This document shows, piece after piece, positions 47,582 to 56,871 of a DNA stretch of 64,000 nt. The translations under genes and the position numbers were made by a program. Every line of letters starts with the position of its first letter. Positions within the stretch are counted from its first letter, which is position 1. This DNA comes from Fontivita pretiosa (GTDB lineage: Bacteria; Planctomycetota; Phycisphaerae; Tepidisphaerales; Tepidisphaeraceae), in assembly GCF_050410795.1 (NCBI RefSeq), contig NZ_CP191258.1, positions 3,720,001 through 3,784,000 on the forward strand, read 5' to 3'. Below the pieces are notes generated by a model, which searched no databases, had not been told where the DNA came from, and worked only from the letters and a program-made list of their open reading frames with translations.

Positions 47582-49564
47582 ATGAAGTTGCACAATCCGC
47601 TTGGGCGGGCGTTGCTGTTCATGTTGTGCTGCTATAGCGCTGCCGCATCTGCATGCGCCGCCGAGCGCTGGATGGAGAACCTGGATCGCGGCCTGGTCGC
47701 GATCAACCAGGGCCAGGGCAAGGTCTTCTTAAGCTGGCGAGTGCTGGCCACCGATCCGCCGAATGTCGCGTTCAACGTCTATCGGTCCATCGATCAGGCG
47801 CCGCCCACGAAGATCAATCCCCAACCCATCGCCGACGTCAGCTTCTTCGTCGATACGCAGGCGACGCTGGATCGGCCCACTTCATATCTGGTGCGTGCGG
47901 TTGTTGACGGCCGGGAGCAGCCGCCCGGCAAGCCGTTCAAGTTCGCTGCCAACGCGCCCGTGCGGCCTTACCTTTCGATCCCCATTCAGCCGCCCGAGGG
48001 CTACACCGCCAATGACTCATCGGTGGGCGATCTGGACGGCGACGGGGAATACGAGCTGGTTGTGCACATGACCGGTCGTGGCCACGACAATTCACACCGC
48101 GGCCCGACCGATCCGCCGATCTTCCAGGCCTACAAGCTCGACGGCACGCTGCTGTGGAGCATCAACCTTGGGCGCAACATTCGCGAGGGCGCGCACTACA
48201 CGCAGTTCATGGTGTATGACCTGGACGGTGACGGGCGGGCCGAGATGGTCTGCAAGACCTCCGACGGCACGACCGATGGCCGGGGCAAAGTCCTGGGCGA
48301 TGCCAACGCCAATCATGTCAACGAGGATGGACACGTGCTCAAAGGCCCGGAGTGGCTGACGGTTTTTGATGGCAGGATGGGCGCTGCGCTGGCGACCGGG
48401 AAATACGTGCCGCCGCGCACGAACAACCACCCGGAGAACCCGGATCTGGACGAGTACCGAGCGCTGTGGGGCGACCGCTACGGGAACCGCGGCGAGCGTT
48501 ACCTGGCGTGTGTGGCGTATCTGGACGGCCAGCACCCCAGCGTCGTCATGTGCCGCGGATACTACACTCGCAGCACGCTGGCCGCCTGGGATTGGCGAAA
48601 TGGCAAGCTCACGCTTCGCTGGCTGTTCGACACCGGTCCGGACCGGAGCCATCCGTACTTCGGACAGGGCAATCACAACCTTTCGGTCGCCGACGTCGAT
48701 GGCGACGGCAAGGACGAAATCATCTATGGCGCCTGCGTGATCGACGACAACGGCCAGGGGCTGTGGTCCACGGGCTATGGCCACGGCGATGCGCTGCACG
48801 TGGGTGATTTCAATCTGGACAATCCGGGACTGGAAGTGTTCGACATCCAGGAGCGTTTCGCCGACGCCGGGGCGCACATGGAAGACGCCCGCAGCGGCAA
48901 GACACTTTGGAAAAAACCGTCGCGGCGAGCGGCGACCAGCGGTGGCGATCGGGGCGAAGGCCCGGGACGCGGCGTGTGCTTCAACGTCGATCCGCGACAT
49001 CCCGGCAACGAGTCCTGGACCGCCGGCGCAGGCATCACTGGCATGTGGAACGCCCGCGGCGAGGAAATCTCCGCCGTCAAGCCCGGCTCATGCAATTTCG
49101 CGATCTGGTGGGATGGCGACCTGCTGCGCGAGTTGCTGGATCGTCCCGGCGGACAGGACTGGACTCCGCAGATCAGCAAGTGGGACTGGGAGAATCAGAA
49201 AACCGTCCCGATCTTCACCGCCGATGGATGCCTGATGAACAACGGCACCAAGACCAACCCGTGCCTCAGCGGCGACATCCTGGGTGACTGGCGCGAGGAA
49301 CTGATCGTGCGCAGCGCCGACAATCGGGAAATCCGCATCTACACCACAACTATCCCGACCAGACACCGGTTCGTCACGCTCATGCACGATCCGCAGTATC
49401 GCCTGGCCATCGCGTGGCAGAACGTGGCCTACAACCAGCCGCCGCATCCAAGCTTCTACATTGGCGATGAGATGTCTCCGCCGCCGCCTGCCAAGATCAG
49501 GGTCGTGGGCAGGCGCATTCCCGACCAGAATGGCGGGCCAAGGGCCGATTTGGCGACGCGCTGA
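47582..49564 (+). CDS. Polysaccharide lyase family 11 rhamnogalacturonan lyase
   Basis: A 660-residue secreted enzyme with a signal peptide to about residue 27 (SAAASACAAE). After a short beta-sandwich with VAFNVYRS it shows a beta-propeller with calcium loops DLDGDGEYEL, DLDGDGRAEM and DVDGDGKDEI, and the motifs YTANDSSVGDLDGDG, GRGHDNSHRGPTDPPIFQAYKLDG, and LSGDILGDWREELIVR of PL11 (YesW/YesX type). PL11 enzymes cut the rhamnose-galacturonate backbone of pectin by beta-elimination. Upstream, TGAAAAT occurs twice near 47519 and 47541. Endo versus exo mode is not clear. Neighbouring GH43 and GH16 genes would handle side chains. Confidence 0.9.
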   Translation: MKLHNPLGRALLFMLCCYSAAASACAAERWMENLDRGLVAINQGQGKVFLSWRVLATDPPNVAFNVYRSIDQAPPTKINPQPIADVSFFVDTQATLDRPTSYLVRAVVDGREQPPGKPFKFAANAPVRPYLSIPIQPPEGYTANDSSVGDLDGDGEYELVVHMTGRGHDNSHRGPTDPPIFQAYKLDGTLLWSINLGRNIREGAHYTQFMVYDLDGDGRAEMVCKTSDGTTDGRGKVLGDANANHVNEDGHVLKGPEWLTVFDGRMGAALATGKYVPPRTNNHPENPDLDEYRALWGDRYGNRGERYLACVAYLDGQHPSVVMCRGYYTRSTLAAWDWRNGKLTLRWLFDTGPDRSHPYFGQGNHNLSVADVDGDGKDEIIYGACVIDDNGQGLWSTGYGHGDALHVGDFNLDNPGLEVFDIQERFADAGAHMEDARSGKTLWKKPSRRAATSGGDRGEGPGRGVCFNVDPRHPGNESWTAGAGITGMWNARGEEISAVKPGSCNFAIWWDGDLLRELLDRPGGQDWTPQISKWDWENQKTVPIFTADGCLMNNGTKTNPCLSGDILGDWREELIVRSADNREIRIYTTTIPTRHRFVTLMHDPQYRLAIAWQNVAYNQPPHPSFYIGDEMSPPPPAKIRVVGRRIPDQNGGPRADLATR

Positions 49565-49712
49565 CAGCAGTGGCCTGTGCACGCCGGATCAGCCGCCGTC
49601 GAAGCCTCATTGCGGCCCGCAACGGCCCTGCGCGCCGCCTGCGATTACGCTTCATCCGGTGTTGTGATAATCTGAGCATGAGAATTCGACGCCCGGCCAT
49701 GTAAAAAGCATC

Positions 49713-51083
49713 ATGGTTCCGGGCCGCAGAGGCTGTGGCATGGCAAATCTGTTGACTTTAGCGGCGGGCTGTTGCGTTGTGGCGGTTGCCTGCGTTGTTG
49801 CCGCTGGCGGACAGACCGGGCAGGAGCTGACCGCCAGCGCCGGAGCCAGACTCGTCCCGGTGGCAGCGGGCTGGTCGGGCAACTCCGTCAACGCGACGAT
49901 CTTCCGCAAATATTCCCTGACGACGCACGAGCAGTGGCAGTACATCGCGTTCTACGACCCGCAGGCAAATGTCGTATTGGGCCGGCGCACGCTCGGATCG
50001 AATCAGTGGTCGCTTCAGACGACCCAGTACAAGGGAAACGTCCGCGACGCGCACAACTCGATCAGCCTGGCCGTCGATGGCTCGGGGCGCTTGCATGTGG
50101 CGTGGGATCATCACAACAGTCCGCTGCGATACGCGCGCGGCGTGGAGGCCGGCTCGCTTCAGCTTGGCCCGAAGTTGCCGATGAGCGGCGTGCTGGAGGA
50201 TCGCGTGACCTATCCGGAGTTTTACAACCTGCCGGATGGTGGGCTGTTGTTTTTCTACCGCGATGGGGCTTCCGGGCAGGGCAACCTCGCCGTCAAAGCC
50301 TATGACCCCAAATCGCAGACATGGACCCAGCTTCAGCACAACCTGATCGACGGGCAGGGGCAGCGCAGTGCCTATTGGCAGGTGGCGGTGGACGAGGCGG
50401 GGACGATTCACCTGTCGTGGGTGTGGCGAGAATCAGCGGACGTGGCGACGAATCACGATCTGTGCTACGCGCGATCGACGGACGGAGGAAAATCGTGGCA
50501 CAAGACCAGCGGGCAGATGTATCAGTTGCCGATCACCGAGGCGACCGCGGAGATCGCCGCGCGCATCCCTCAACGACATGAACTGATGAATCAGACTTCC
50601 ATGGCCGCCGACTCCAGGGGCAGACCATACATCGCGACGTACTGGCGGCCTTTGGGAACCGACGTTCCGCAGTATCAGCTCGTGTATCACGATGGACAGC
50701 AGTGGCGAATCCGACAGGTCGGGCAGCGAAAAACCGCGTTTCGACTGGGCGGCGGGGGAACGCGGCGCGTCCCCATCAGTCGGCCACAATTGATGGTCCA
50801 CGCCGCCGAGCGTGCCGACAAAGCCTGCCTGGTATTTCGTGACGAGGAGCGGGGCAATCGAGTTTCAGTTGCATGGTGTGAGGATCTGTCTGCGGGGCAG
50901 TGGCGGGTGGACGATCTCACCAACGAATCGGTTGGGCAATGGGAACCCAGCTTTGATCAGCGGTTGTGGCAGCGGGAGCATCAACTCCATCTTTTCGTGC
51001 AACGGGTGGAGCAGCGCGATGCCGAGGCGGTGGCGGCGACCGATCCGACGATGGTTTACGTACTGGAGTGGAGTCCGCCGTGA
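49713..51083 (+). CDS. BNR_4-family secreted protein (putative polysaccharide lyase or hydrolase)
   Basis: About 450 residues with a signal peptide (LLTLAAGCCVVAVACVVAAGG) followed by a bladed propeller. The segment VRDAHNSISLAVDGSGRLHVAWDHHNSPLRYAR is the family's best-known motif in two pieces, and ATNHDLCYARSTDGGKSWHK is a BNR-type blade. Characterised relatives include ulvan lyases and other uronate-acting enzymes, so a role on a uronic acid polymer fits the adjacent rhamnogalacturonan lyase. The start may be ATG 49713 or 49740; neither has a strong Shine-Dalgarno, and GATAAT with a TG extension sits near 49667. Confidence 0.72.
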   Translation: MVPGRRGCGMANLLTLAAGCCVVAVACVVAAGGQTGQELTASAGARLVPVAAGWSGNSVNATIFRKYSLTTHEQWQYIAFYDPQANVVLGRRTLGSNQWSLQTTQYKGNVRDAHNSISLAVDGSGRLHVAWDHHNSPLRYARGVEAGSLQLGPKLPMSGVLEDRVTYPEFYNLPDGGLLFFYRDGASGQGNLAVKAYDPKSQTWTQLQHNLIDGQGQRSAYWQVAVDEAGTIHLSWVWRESADVATNHDLCYARSTDGGKSWHKTSGQMYQLPITEATAEIAARIPQRHELMNQTSMAADSRGRPYIATYWRPLGTDVPQYQLVYHDGQQWRIRQVGQRKTAFRLGGGGTRRVPISRPQLMVHAAERADKACLVFRDEERGNRVSVAWCEDLSAGQWRVDDLTNESVGQWEPSFDQRLWQREHQLHLFVQRVEQRDAEAVAATDPTMVYVLEWSPP

Positions 51084-51180
51084 AAAAGCTCTGATCCGGC
51101 GATCCGATTCTGCACTTATGTTGGTCTGTGCCAGGGACTTGGGTGGCTTGTTCAACTGGTGTGGCGGGCGAAAATGACGA

Positions 51181-51203
51181 TGTAATTAAATCTGATAATT
51201 ACA
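51181..51203. promoter_or_regulatory. Perfect inverted repeat TGTAATTA-N7-TAATTACA (candidate operator)
   Basis: Eight-base perfect arms around AATCTGA in an AT-rich island. It lies 12 nt before a candidate -35 box and within a 431-base gap that has no other gene or RNA. A weak hairpin terminator for the BNR_4 gene is the alternative, but there is no GC-rich stem. Confidence 0.55.
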
Positions 51204-51214
51204 GAGATTTTCAT

Positions 51215-51242
51215 TTGCATTTCGGATTTATCATGCTATCCT
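51215..51242 (+). promoter_or_regulatory. Candidate promoter of the pseudopilin and beta-strand-repeat genes
   Basis: TTGCAT, 16 nt, then TGC-TATCCT with an extended -10. It lies 12 nt after the TGTAATTA palindrome. The leader to the pseudopilin ATG would be about 265 nt, in which no RNA structure was identified. Confidence 0.45.
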
Positions 51243-51514
51243 AGGCCGGTCGCAGCAGCGGAGGCAGGCTCAGGACGGTTTGGCAACTGCGGCACTGGCA
51301 TATCGAATGTAGCTGCTGTCAGCCGAGCTGGCCTGAACCAAGCGTGGATTCGCCCGGATCGAACGCAGGGGCGTGCGATCCGCAGCCGGGTGGGTGAGGT
51401 TAAGGTTGTCTGCTGCACGGCGGTCCGCGGATTCCGCAAGTGGTCGCCTGTTGCACGGCGCGTCGCTGCCTGCGCGCTGGCTTCGGTCAATTCGGCTTTC
51501 AGGAGCATGATCCC

Positions 51515-52363
51515 ATGGCTCTGTCGCATCGCCGTCGTTGGATGTCCCGGGCCTTTACGCTGGTTGAGCTGCTGGTCGTGATCGGCGTGATCGCTTTGCT
51601 GGTCTCGATCCTGTTGCCGTCGCTGAACAAGGCTCGCGCCGCCGCCGTACGCGTCAAATGCCTGTCCAACCTCAAGCAGATCCATGCCGCGTTCGTCGAG
51701 TACGCCATGCGCAACAAGGATCGCATCCCCATCGGATACGTGCATGGCTACAAGCAGATGAACTACATGATCTGGAGCAATCACACGGCCGCGGCCACGC
51801 CCAACGACACCAGCAACCCCTTCGTGCTGTTCGGCAAGCTGTACGACACGAAGCTGCTGAAAGAGCCGGGGGTGCTGTATTGCCCGTCGCGCACGGACTT
51901 CGGCAACGCCTTCGACACCCAGATCAATCCCTGGCCGCCAGGACGCGATCCAAACAACCCCACGCGCTCGAGCTATGCCTGCCGACCTGAGGTGAACTGG
52001 GGTTATCCGCCGCAGGCGTCGCTGGTGACCACGCTTGACGACGGCTTTGGGCGCAAGCAGGAGTTCCCGCGGCTGTCGCGGATGAAGAACATGGCGATTT
52101 TGGCGGACGTGGCCTCGGATCGGGACGACATGGTGGTGGCGCACCGGTTTGGGGCCAACGTCTTGTATGGGCACGGCGGGGCGACGTGGGTGCCGCTGGG
52201 CGTTTTCGACGACAATCTGCAAAAGTGCGATCCGATCTTCGGCACGCAGTACAACGACTTTATTCTGCGGAAGGACTCCAGGGGCAATGCGGTCAGCGGC
52301 GTGTGGTATGACTTTGACCGCGGACAAGCGCCGCCGAAAGTCGCGCCCCCGACCCCGCGGTGA
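51515..52363 (+). CDS. Prepilin-type cleavage/methylation domain protein (pseudopilin-like)
   Basis: The 282-residue protein opens MALSHRRRWMSRAFTLVELLVVIG, split here at the Ala before the pilin helix, whose conserved Glu follows at the usual place. The large C-terminal part ends with ANVLYGHGGATWVPLGVF, a variant of the ADGH motif of the family. It resembles the protein at 4578-5591 but shares no close sequence beyond the pilin helix. AGGAG about 10 nt upstream supports the ATG at 51515. Its place between polysaccharide-degrading genes is typical of planctomycete carbohydrate clusters. Confidence 0.83.
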   Translation: MALSHRRRWMSRAFTLVELLVVIGVIALLVSILLPSLNKARAAAVRVKCLSNLKQIHAAFVEYAMRNKDRIPIGYVHGYKQMNYMIWSNHTAAATPNDTSNPFVLFGKLYDTKLLKEPGVLYCPSRTDFGNAFDTQINPWPPGRDPNNPTRSSYACRPEVNWGYPPQASLVTTLDDGFGRKQEFPRLSRMKNMAILADVASDRDDMVVAHRFGANVLYGHGGATWVPLGVFDDNLQKCDPIFGTQYNDFILRKDSRGNAVSGVWYDFDRGQAPPKVAPPTPR

Positions 52364-52485
52364 TCGGGATCGGCTTCAACTCGGAACCGAACGCAAGACA
52401 CAAAACAGGTCGCAACACAACAGACAGCCAGGTCACTGATCCATCAGCGTCCCTTGGCCAAGCGCGGATTTTTGGAGGGCTAACA

Positions 52486-55400
52486 ATGCAACGTTCCAAG
52501 CAGCTTCTGATCGCGGCCGCCAGCGCCGCCTGCGCCCAGCTTGCCCTTTGGCAATTCACGGCGCAAGCCGCATCGTTCACCTGGGACGGGGGAGGCGCCG
52601 ACGATAAGCTGAGCACGCCGGCCAACTGGGTCGGCGACGCCACGCCGTCGTCGGCGGACGTGGCCATTTTCACCGGAAGCACCCGCACCTCGCCGCTGGT
52701 TGATCTGCCCACGCAGTATCTGGGCCTGACGTTCGATCCGCTGGCGTCGGCGTTCACGTTCGGCGGCAGCAGCACCCTGACGCTGGGCACGGGAGTCGGC
52801 TCGCTGGCCGGCAGCCTCATCAACAACAGCGCCTTTGCCCAGACGTTCAACAACCCCCTGGCCCTGACCGCCGGTACGATCAATGCCGGAAGCGCCGGGC
52901 TGGTCTTCAATGGACTGGTCAACATCGGCGCCGGGGGGACGGTCTCGGCCAACGCCGTCCGCATCACCGGCGCTTCGACCGTGCTGTTCAACGGCGGGCT
53001 GGTCAGCTCGATCCAGACCGGATCGACGGCGCTGAACATCGGCGGGCCGGTCAGCGGCGGCAATGATGTGGCCAGCCTCTTCAGCGGCACGGCGATCTTC
53101 AGCGGCGACAATTCCACATTCACGGGCAACGTGTTCATCGACGGCGGGGCCGTGCGACTGACCCACGGCAACGCGCTGGGCAGTACTGGTACGATCACCA
53201 CCGCGCTGAGCAGCGGCGGCACCGGCAAGGGCGTGCTGGAGCTGGAAGGCAACATCACCGTCACCAAAAACGTCGTCACCCGCGCCCGCAGCGGCATCGG
53301 TGAGGTCATGATCCGCAACATCAGCGGAAACAACACCATCACCAATGTCTACACCAACACCGGCGGCAGCACCTTCAGCTACGAGTCTTCCGCCGGAAAC
53401 CTGACCATCACCAACTGGAACACCTCCGCCACCGGCACCGGCAGATTTCTGAACCTGCTGGGCAACGGCAACGGACAGATCGTCAACTGGGTCGCGCCAC
53501 CAGCCAGCACCACATTGACGATCAACAAGAGCGGCGGGGGGACCTGGACGCTGGGAGCAGGGATGAACACCGGCACGTTCATCGCCGTCAACGTCAACGG
53601 CGGCACGCTGGTGTTCGACGGCGGGCTGGGCACGCGGATGATGGGTTCGGCCACCATCTCGGCCGGAGGCACCTTGCGCGTGGTCAGCACCGATGGCACC
53701 AGCGGCGAGATCGGCACTGCCCCGACGCCCACGTCGATCACGGTTCGCTCCGGCGGGGCGTTCGACGCCAGCACCTTCACCACCTACTCGCTTCAGCCCG
53801 GCGCCTCGGCGGGCGTGCTGGGCCAGTCGCTGGTGCTGGGCGGAACCTTCACCACCGGCACGCTGGCGGTCTTCGGCGACAACGTGGTGCGCCTGGGCGA
53901 CAGCGCCGCCGCCGGCAGTGTCGGCACCGGCCATATCGTCGGAAACCTCTCGCTGTCCAACGCCTTCGCCGCCACCGGGGGAGGCATCTATTTCGATCTG
54001 GCGAATGTGACAACCGTGGGCGGCGGCGTCAACGACCTTCTGTCGGTCCAGGGTGATGTGATGGTGGACGGCAGCTCCGGGCCGATCAATCTGTATCTCA
54101 ACCCGATCAGCGCCGCGTTCGCCACCGGCACATACCGCCTGATCGAGTTCAGCAGCGGTGCCACGCTCAATGCTTCGGACTTTGCGATCCAGGGCTTCAG
54201 CGCCGGGCAAAGCCGCCAGACCGCCGCCGTCGCCACAGCGCCGGGCCAGGTGAACCTGGTCGTCAGCGGAAACGTGGCGAACCTGGTCTGGGTCGGCAAC
54301 GGCGCCGGCAACGAATGGGACGTGGCGACCACGCAGAACTGGCTGAACGGCGCCACGCCCGACAAGTTTTTCCTCGGCGATCACGTCACGTTCAACGACA
54401 CCAGCACCAACACGACGGTGAACCTGATCGGCAATCTGCTGCCCGGGTCGATCGTTGTGGATACGGCCCAGACCTACACCTTCCAGGGTTCTGGCGCGCT
54501 GATCGGCAACCCGACACTGGCCAAGAGCGGCACCGGCACACTGATCGTCGTCAACTCCGGAACCAATACGCTGGGCGCGGTCACGATCAGCGGCGGAACG
54601 CTCCAGATCGGTGTCGGAGGAACCGACGGCGATCTGGGCAGCGCGACCATCACCAACAACGCGAATCTGGTGGTGGACAAAAGCGTGGATCTGACGATCG
54701 CCTCGGTCATCCAGGGAAGCGGGCAGCTCGTCAAGCGCGGCTCGGGCGGCCTGGCGCTGACCGCCGTCAACACCTACACTGGCGCGACCGTCGTCGAAGC
54801 CGGCTCGTTGCGGATCAACAACAACGCGTCGTTGGGTGACGTGGTCGGCGGCACCACGGTGAACGCGGGCGGGCAACTGTTCTCCGTCGCCAACCTCGTC
54901 ACCGCCGAACCGCTGGTGCTCAGCGGCGAAGGTCCGGTGGCCGGCGATGGCGCGCTGCGCGCCGGTGGGGCAACCACCAGCACCTTCAACGGCTCCGTGA
55001 CCCTTGCGGGAACCACCACCCTCAAAGTCGATGGCGGGGCCAGACTGGTCCTCAACGGCAACATCACCGGCAGCAACTCGCTCACGCTCCGAGCCGATGG
55101 CAACGGCGTGGGAGAGATCAACGGCGTGCTGTCGCTGGGCTCAGGGGCGCTGGTCAAGGAGACCAGCGGCACCTGGATCCTGACCAACACCGCCAACACC
55201 TGGACCGGCGGCACCGTGGTCAGCAGCGGAACGCTTCAGGTGGGCCTGGGCTCGCTGGCCGGTAGTCTGGGCACCGGCTCGATTCAGGTCGTCGGCGATG
55301 GCACCAACGCGCTGGGTACGCTCATCATCGATTCTGACGGCGTGCGCAACTTCGCCCAGACCATCGTCGGCAACGGCGCCATCGGCGTGGGCAACTCCGG

Positions 55401-56775
55401 CGGCACGGTTTCGTTCACGGGCGATCTGAGCGGCTTCAATGGGACATTGACCACCTCGCAGGGCGGGCTGACCAGCATGCTGGTCGTGAACAACCCCAGC
55501 AACGCGGTAGGCGCGATCATCAGCGACAACACGGGAGGCAACGGCCAGGGGATCATCCGCCTGGGCGCCACCAACGCGCTGGCGCCGGGGGCGTTCATCA
55601 ACGTTCAGGCGCAGCAGGTTACCGGGCAGGGCCGGCTGGAGCTGGCCAACGGCTCGAGCATTACCGCCGGCACGATCAACCTGCACCAGCGCAACAACCT
55701 GACGCCCACGATTCTGGCACTTGACGGGGCCAACACGCTCAGCGGCAACATCTACATCAACTTCGGCGGCTCGCTGACCACTCTGTCGGCCGCCGCCGGC
55801 GCTTCGCTGACCGTCAGCGGCACGATTCAGCCAATTGCCAATCTGGGCAGCAACCGCCATCTGCGACTGGCTGGAGACGGCGTGGGCACGGTCACATCCA
55901 CGATCCTGAACAACGCCGACGCGACGCCGCGGGGCGTGAACATCATCAAGGATGACAGCGGCACGTGGACGATGACCGGCCCCAACAACTCCAATGGCAC
56001 GTACGCGGTCAATGCCGGCACGCTGATCGTTCCCAAGTACGTCAACGGCCTGATTGTCACCGGAGGCACGGCGGCGGTGAGTGTCAAGGGAACCGCCAAC
56101 GACCCCAGCGGCACCAGCGTCCTGCCGAACCTGACGATCACGGGTGGGCGACTCGACCTGAATAATAACAGCCTGATCCTCACGGCCGGCAGCCTGGCAA
56201 CCGCCACGGCGCAGATCAAGACTGCCCTTGAAAACGGCGGAAACTTCGACTGGCTCGGCCCGGGCATCGGCAGCACGCAGGCCAATGTCCAGAACACCAC
56301 CGCCGGCAGCTTCCTGTACGGCCTTGGTGTGGTCCTGAATGACCTGGCTCAGGTGGGAGGCAGTGGGCCGATCTACACCGATTTCGCCGGTGTCAGCGGC
56401 CTGGTCGGCACGGAGGTGCTGGTGAAGTTCACTTACTTCGGAGACGCCGACCTCAGTGGCTCGATCGACGCCACCGACTACTCGCTGATCGACAACGGTT
56501 ACGTCAACACGTTGAGCGGCTGGATCAACGGGGACTTTGACTACTCGGGTGTGATCGACGCGACGGACTATGCCCTGATCGACAACGCGTACGTGAATCA
56601 GGCCGGTCCCTTGGCCGAGGCGCTCATTGCCGAGCACACCAAGCTGTTCGGCGGCGAGTACGTTGCGGCGTTGCGGGCGATTCAGTCGGGCGTGGTTCCC
56701 GAGCCGGCGACGATGGGACTGTTGCTCGGCGCGGCCTGGTCGCTTCAGCGGCCACGGCGTCGGCGGGATTGTTGA
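52486..56775 (+). CDS. Giant beta-strand-repeat protein with dockerin-like module and PEP-CTERM tail
   Basis: A 1429-residue secreted protein. Signal peptide residues 1-30 end at QAASF. About 1200 residues of autotransporter-associated strand repeats follow (KSGGGTWTLGAGMNTGTFIAV, KSGTGTLIVVNSGTNTLGAV, KRGSGGLALTAVNTYTGATVV). Near residue 1315 begin two EF-hand-like calcium loops, DADLSGSIDATD and DFDYSGVIDATD, of the dockerin type, then VPEPATMGLLLGAAW and an Arg cluster. GGAGG lies 8 nt before the ATG at 52486. The final 250 residues nearly match those of the GH16 protein downstream. Likely a surface scaffold or adhesin. Confidence 0.87.
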   Translation: MQRSKQLLIAAASAACAQLALWQFTAQAASFTWDGGGADDKLSTPANWVGDATPSSADVAIFTGSTRTSPLVDLPTQYLGLTFDPLASAFTFGGSSTLTLGTGVGSLAGSLINNSAFAQTFNNPLALTAGTINAGSAGLVFNGLVNIGAGGTVSANAVRITGASTVLFNGGLVSSIQTGSTALNIGGPVSGGNDVASLFSGTAIFSGDNSTFTGNVFIDGGAVRLTHGNALGSTGTITTALSSGGTGKGVLELEGNITVTKNVVTRARSGIGEVMIRNISGNNTITNVYTNTGGSTFSYESSAGNLTITNWNTSATGTGRFLNLLGNGNGQIVNWVAPPASTTLTINKSGGGTWTLGAGMNTGTFIAVNVNGGTLVFDGGLGTRMMGSATISAGGTLRVVSTDGTSGEIGTAPTPTSITVRSGGAFDASTFTTYSLQPGASAGVLGQSLVLGGTFTTGTLAVFGDNVVRLGDSAAAGSVGTGHIVGNLSLSNAFAATGGGIYFDLANVTTVGGGVNDLLSVQGDVMVDGSSGPINLYLNPISAAFATGTYRLIEFSSGATLNASDFAIQGFSAGQSRQTAAVATAPGQVNLVVSGNVANLVWVGNGAGNEWDVATTQNWLNGATPDKFFLGDHVTFNDTSTNTTVNLIGNLLPGSIVVDTAQTYTFQGSGALIGNPTLAKSGTGTLIVVNSGTNTLGAVTISGGTLQIGVGGTDGDLGSATITNNANLVVDKSVDLTIASVIQGSGQLVKRGSGGLALTAVNTYTGATVVEAGSLRINNNASLGDVVGGTTVNAGGQLFSVANLVTAEPLVLSGEGPVAGDGALRAGGATTSTFNGSVTLAGTTTLKVDGGARLVLNGNITGSNSLTLRADGNGVGEINGVLSLGSGALVKETSGTWILTNTANTWTGGTVVSSGTLQVGLGSLAGSLGTGSIQVVGDGTNALGTLIIDSDGVRNFAQTIVGNGAIGVGNSGGTVSFTGDLSGFNGTLTTSQGGLTSMLVVNNPSNAVGAIISDNTGGNGQGIIRLGATNALAPGAFINVQAQQVTGQGRLELANGSSITAGTINLHQRNNLTPTILALDGANTLSGNIYINFGGSLTTLSAAAGASLTVSGTIQPIANLGSNRHLRLAGDGVGTVTSTILNNADATPRGVNIIKDDSGTWTMTGPNNSNGTYAVNAGTLIVPKYVNGLIVTGGTAAVSVKGTANDPSGTSVLPNLTITGGRLDLNNNSLILTAGSLATATAQIKTALENGGNFDWLGPGIGSTQANVQNTTAGSFLYGLGVVLNDLAQVGGSGPIYTDFAGVSGLVGTEVLVKFTYFGDADLSGSIDATDYSLIDNGYVNTLSGWINGDFDYSGVIDATDYALIDNAYVNQAGPLAEALIAEHTKLFGGEYVAALRAIQSGVVPEPATMGLLLGAAWSLQRPRRRRDC
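56416..56630 (+). repeat. Dockerin-like module, DNA direct repeat copy 1
   Basis: About 215 bases encoding the two calcium loops. By eye it is over 90 percent identical to 60262-60475, with differences mostly at third codon positions. Weaker similarity extends some 400 bases upstream and 80 downstream. Confidence 0.85.
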
Positions 56776-56871
56776 GCTTGTACCTCCTCCGCGGCGGCGG
56801 TTCGTGTAACAGCGGGCCGCCGTCTTGCTTCAACTTGTGTGGCGCCTCCTGGCGAACGGGGAACAGTGGGC

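Noticed and set aside
52480..54876. A 798-codon minus-strand frame
   Set aside because: Antisense to the repeat protein, whose periodic sequence keeps the other strand open. The translation mirrors the repeat.
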